Origin: Arcobacter sp. CECT 8983
GTDB taxonomy: Bacteria > Campylobacterota > Campylobacteria > Campylobacterales > Arcobacteraceae
Direction of reading: 5' to 3'
Length of the DNA stretch: 64,000 bases
NCBI RefSeq assembly: GCF_004118855.1
Contig: NZ_PDKF01000002.1
Location: 186,001 to 250,000 of the forward strand
How positions within the stretch are numbered: the stretch's first letter is position 1; every line of letters begins with the position of its first letter. The notes below the pieces were generated by a model. That model did not search any database. It had not been told where the DNA came from and was given only the letters and a program-made list of their open reading frames with translations. This document shows, piece after piece, positions 61,209 through 64,000 of this stretch. Both the position numbers and the translations under genes were made by a program.

Positions 61209-62417
61209 CTATAACGTATTTAAATATTTTTTTATATTTTTTGCAGCTTGTCTAATTCTTTTTTCATTTTCAATTAAAGCAATTCTAACATATCCATCAC
61301 CATAGTGACCAAATCCAATACCTGGACTTACTGCTACTTTTGCTTCAGTTAAAAGTTGTTTACTAAATTCCATACTTCCAAGATGTTGTGCTTTTTTTGG
61401 GATTTTTGCCCAGATAAACATTGATGCATTAGGAACATCCATTTCCCATCCTGCATCTTTAAATGCATCAACCATAACATCTCTTCTTCTTCTATATTTT
61501 TCAATATGTTCTTCAACACACTCTTGTGGTCCATCAAGTGCAACAGTAGCTGCAACTTGAATAGGAGTAAACATTCCATAGTCAAGCCAAGATTTGATTC
61601 TTTTAAGAGCTCCGATTAGTTTTTCATTTCCAACCATAAAACCAACTCTCCATCCTGCCATGTTGTATGACTTAGAAAGAGTAAAAGACTCAACTGCAAC
61701 ATCAAGTGCACCTTCAGCTTGGAAAATTGATGGTGTTTTATATCCATCAAATGTGATATCTGCATAAGCAATATCAGAGATGATATAAAATCTCTCTTTT
61801 TTTGCTAAATCTACTAATCTTTGGTAAAACTCTGGTCTAACTGTCGCACAAGTTGGGTTGTGTGGAAAGTTAACTAATACATATTTTACTTTTGGAATTG
61901 ATTCGTTTAATGTCTTTTGTAATCTTTCAAAAAATAGTTCTTCATCAACTCTAAAGTCTCTTCCAAATGGTAACTCAAAATTGTGGATACCTGCACCTGC
62001 TAGCATAAATGCATATGAGTGAATTGGATATGTTGGATCTGGAACAACTGCAACATCACCGACATTTACAATTGCTTGAACTAGGTGAACATAACCCTCT
62101 TTACTTCCCATAGTTGCACAAGCATGTTTATTAGGGTCTAAATAGTCAACCCCATATTTTCTTTTATACCAATTACAAATAGCTAGTCTTAATTTATAAA
62201 TACCAGCACTTGCAGAGTAACCATGATTTTTTGGTTTGTCTGCTGTTTCTTTTAGTTTATCTGTAATATGTTGTGGAGCTGGACCATCTGGATTACCCAT
62301 TGAAAAATCTATAATATCTTCACCAGCTCTTCTTGCTTCCATTTTTATATTATTAACTTCTGCAAACACGTAGTTAGGAAGTCTTCTCATTCTTTCAAAT
62401 TCTATCTCTGGAAACAT
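61209..62417 (-). CDS. PLP-dependent class I/II aminotransferase (AlaC-like)
   Basis: 402 residues. The N-terminus (DFSMGNPDGPAPQHI) and LSKSYNMAGWRVGFMVGN, with the PLP lysine near residue 240, closely resemble E. coli AlaC; R in VRIALIENEKRI binds the substrate carboxylate. Homologues are annotated variously as LL-diaminopimelate, aspartate or alanine aminotransferases. Position before hom suggests a role in amino-acid synthesis, and the upstream gene is one base away. AGGAGAAATAAA precedes the ATG. Confidence 0.9.
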   Translation of the reverse strand: MFPEIEFERMRRLPNYVFAEVNNIKMEARRAGEDIIDFSMGNPDGPAPQHITDKLKETADKPKNHGYSASAGIYKLRLAICNWYKRKYGVDYLDPNKHACATMGSKEGYVHLVQAIVNVGDVAVVPDPTYPIHSYAFMLAGAGIHNFELPFGRDFRVDEELFFERLQKTLNESIPKVKYVLVNFPHNPTCATVRPEFYQRLVDLAKKERFYIISDIAYADITFDGYKTPSIFQAEGALDVAVESFTLSKSYNMAGWRVGFMVGNEKLIGALKRIKSWLDYGMFTPIQVAATVALDGPQECVEEHIEKYRRRRDVMVDAFKDAGWEMDVPNASMFIWAKIPKKAQHLGSMEFSKQLLTEAKVAVSPGIGFGHYGDGYVRIALIENEKRIRQAAKNIKKYLNTL

Positions 62418-62418
62418 T

Positions 62419-63246
62419 TTATTTCTCCTTAATTGTTACACTTAATCCTCGCTTGATATTAGCAAGGGTAAAAAGATCATCTATTTTCATATATCTTGTA
62501 TATTGTGGTACTTCCACTTCTAATTTTTGATGTCTTTGTTCTTTTTTTATAACTTCTACAATTGTTAAATGTCTGTCATAAAAAACAATATGCGGAAACC
62601 ATCTATTACCAAACTTTGAATTTATTAATATTTTATTTGCACTAGAAACTTTTAAAAAGTATGGTCTTAGTGGCTTTTTCAAATCAATCTCTTCACCTGA
62701 TACTAAACTTTTTGCATCATTGAATGTTGATAAGGATGTATCTACATCATATACCCAAGTTAATTGTCCCTCTTTTATGATATCAGTTGGTTTTGTTTTG
62801 TGCTTCTCAAACTCTTTTGATAACATAAGAGGGTCAATGGCGGCTTCAGTTTTTAGGTTTATTACCCATTGTAAGCTACCTTCTTTTGTATATAATAATT
62901 TTTTAGTAAAGTAGTGATAATATCCTAGTGATTTAAGTGAATCAGAAATAATTTTAAGTGATTTTATTGGGTCATAGTTTATATTAAAAGTAATTGTCAA
63001 ATCTTCAGGTTTTGAAAAACCTAAGTGAAGTAAACCATTTTCTTGAAGTGTATTTAATAAATCAACATATTTTACATTTCCATTTACATCATAATAGATA
63101 TCTTGTTTTGAAAAAAGGTAGTTTATTAAACCTTTATTTTCTACAAACTTGTTATTTCCAATAAGATGGATAATCTTTTCATTAAGGTTGTTTGCATTTA
63201 AAACAATAGCACATGTAAAAATTAGTAGTAGTTTCTTTATCATCAC
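62419..63246 (-). CDS. Conserved periplasmic protein of unknown function
   Basis: 275 residues. A signal peptide ends near NAN (17-19). The mature protein mixes beta-strands and helices without cysteines; blocks such as NGLLHLGFSKPEDLTITF and WFPHIVFYDRHLTIVEVIKKE look conserved but name no family. Start codons at 63246 and 63243 are adjacent. C. jejuni has a putative periplasmic gene at the same place in hom-aminotransferase-x-rlmB order. It may act in envelope maintenance, but that is a guess. Confidence 0.8.
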   Translation of the reverse strand: MMIKKLLLIFTCAIVLNANNLNEKIIHLIGNNKFVENKGLINYLFSKQDIYYDVNGNVKYVDLLNTLQENGLLHLGFSKPEDLTITFNINYDPIKSLKIISDSLKSLGYYHYFTKKLLYTKEGSLQWVINLKTEAAIDPLMLSKEFEKHKTKPTDIIKEGQLTWVYDVDTSLSTFNDAKSLVSGEEIDLKKPLRPYFLKVSSANKILINSKFGNRWFPHIVFYDRHLTIVEVIKKEQRHQKLEVEVPQYTRYMKIDDLFTLANIKRGLSVTIKEK

Positions 63247-63254
63247 TTTTTCTC

Positions 63255-63938
63255 TTATTTTTTTAAGTTATAAATTAATATTCCACCTGCAACAGAAACA
63301 TTTAAAGAATCAAAGCTATTTTGCATTTTAATTGAGATCTTTTTATCAAGTTTTTTTATTACCTTGTTTGAAAGTCCAAAGCCTTCACTCCCTAAAAATA
63401 GCGCAGTTTTTTCATTTTCATTTTTAAACTCTTTTAGGTCTTCTCCATCCATAGATGCACCCATAAGAGTAAAATTGTTTTGTTTTAGTTCGTTTACTAC
63501 GTCTAAAACATTTTGTGTTTGGCAAAAAGGTATGTCAAATAATGCACCACTACTTGTTCTTGCAATACCTTCGTAGTTTAGTTGCTTAATATTAGAAGCA
63601 ATAATCGCATCAACTCCAAGGGAATAAGCAGTTCTACAAATAGCACCAATATTCCCAACATCTGTTAGTCCATCAAGAACAACTACAAAGTTAGAGTTTT
63701 TAATCTCTTTCAAGCTAGTAAGTTCAAACTCTTTTAGTTTTAAGAAGAAGCCTTGGTGGTTTCCTCCATGTGCCATACTTTGCGCTTTTTTATTATCTAG
63801 TTTGATAATTTTTTTATCTAGCTTTGCAAATCTTTTAAAAAGTTTTGGCTCTAGTTCTTTTGAGAACATTACCTCTTCAATAAGGTCGGGGTGTTTATCT
63901 AGTACATAAAGTACTACTTGTTTGCCATATATAATCAT
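63255..63938 (-). CDS. rlmB: 23S rRNA 2'-O-methyltransferase, TrmH/RlmB family
   Basis: 227 residues. The SPOUT knot motifs are complete: LDGLTDVGNIGAICRTAYSLG near 88-108 (motif 1), ALFLGSEGFGLS near 175-186 (motif 2) and SLNVSVAGGILIYNL near the end (motif 3). A short N-terminal L30e-like substrate-binding domain (1-70) is typical of RlmB, which methylates a guanosine in 23S rRNA. It is nine bases upstream of the unknown periplasmic gene and two bases after the rsmI stop. Confidence 0.93.
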   Translation of the reverse strand: MIIYGKQVVLYVLDKHPDLIEEVMFSKELEPKLFKRFAKLDKKIIKLDNKKAQSMAHGGNHQGFFLKLKEFELTSLKEIKNSNFVVVLDGLTDVGNIGAICRTAYSLGVDAIIASNIKQLNYEGIARTSSGALFDIPFCQTQNVLDVVNELKQNNFTLMGASMDGEDLKEFKNENEKTALFLGSEGFGLSNKVIKKLDKKISIKMQNSFDSLNVSVAGGILIYNLKK

Positions 63939-63940
63939 GG

Positions 63941-64000
63941 CTAGATTTTATCTAAAAGTTGTTGATAAATCTCTTTTGTATTTTTCCCTGTCATTTTTGC
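63941..64000 (-). CDS. Likely RsmI (16S rRNA cytidine methyltransferase), C-terminal fragment
   Basis: Only the last 19 codons and stop lie in the window. The residues (MTGKNTKEIYQQLLDKI at the end) resemble the C-terminal helix of RsmI, and the Campylobacter order rlmB-rsmI supports this. Too short for certainty. Confidence 0.5.
   Translation of the reverse strand, partial: AKMTGKNTKEIYQQLLDKI

Noticed and set aside
1-64000. tRNA, rRNA, CRISPR, transposase or phage genes
   Set aside because: Read through on both strands without finding tRNA-like ends, repeat-spacer arrays, transposase motifs or integrases.

Overview
The window is AT-rich, densely coded bacterial chromosome. Gene content and order point to a free-living or marine Arcobacter relative (Arcobacteraceae, Campylobacterota). 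The right edge (hom, aminotransferase, conserved periplasmic protein, rlmB, rsmI) follows the order I recall from Campylobacter jejuni. accC-accB beside a deoxynucleotide deaminase, a CcoG protein and sensor kinases with the HQxxxPL-type H box fit the same group. No rRNA, tRNA, insertion sequence, prophage or CRISPR array was seen, and no gene-free stretch exceeds 300 bases; the longest are 49661-49937 (277), 4058-4324 (267), 6027-6266 (240) and 8092-8313 (222).

Layout. 1-8.1 kb: asparagine synthetase (cut by the left edge), an AEC carrier without a standard start codon, a PiT phosphate transporter, a small orphan gene, a DEAD-box helicase and accBC. 8.3-9.3 kb: dCMP deaminase-like protein and methyltransferase. 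9.4-21.4 kb: a lactate island with LutABC, a sensor kinase/regulator pair with a periplasmic ligand-binding domain, a TakP-like TRAP transporter (DctPQM), a 38-residue small gene and a large flavin/Fe-S D-lactate dehydrogenase. 21.4-25.3 kb: SurA-like chaperone, gatB, gpsA, FetB-like permease. 25.3-34.1 kb (minus): two-component pair, two-partner secretion system (TpsB/TpsA), lipoprotein hydrolase and an HxlR regulator. 34.3-40.4 kb: AcuI-like reductase and a periplasmic molybdenum hydroxylase operon (iorA-iorB-xdhC-mocA) facing a TetR regulator across two near-identical operators. 40.1-49.7 kb: a second HxlR regulator facing trxA, then proA, LysE exporter, ccoG, another two-component pair, an encapsulated-ferritin-like protein without an adjacent shell gene, a phosphohexomutase, a nitrilase-family amidase and a low-molecular-weight phosphatase. 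49.9-54.1 kb: a small secreted protein with symmetric cysteine spacing, an M42-like peptidase, small unknown genes, an OmpA-domain protein and a cytochrome c. 54.1-58.5 kb: a two-component pair divergent from yceI and a three-gene MNIO peptide-modification operon. 58.5-64 kb: MATE pump and the conserved hom-to-rsmI block.

The strongest candidate for a little-described system is 56066-58529. It encodes a secreted 109-residue precursor with four CG-x-x-KCG motifs, a DUF692 (MNIO) oxidase and its DUF2063 partner, preceded by a YceI protein. It faces an OmpR-type two-component system across a promoter with an 11-bp-phased direct repeat. By relationship to methanobactin, HvfA and bufferin pathways it should make a cysteine-modified, probably copper-binding, periplasmic peptide. 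Copper is inferred, not seen. Second-rank observations are the orphan EncFtn-like ferritin, the C-x6-C-x3-C-x9-C-x3-C-x6-C secreted protein, the self-contained lactate island and the twin TetR operators.
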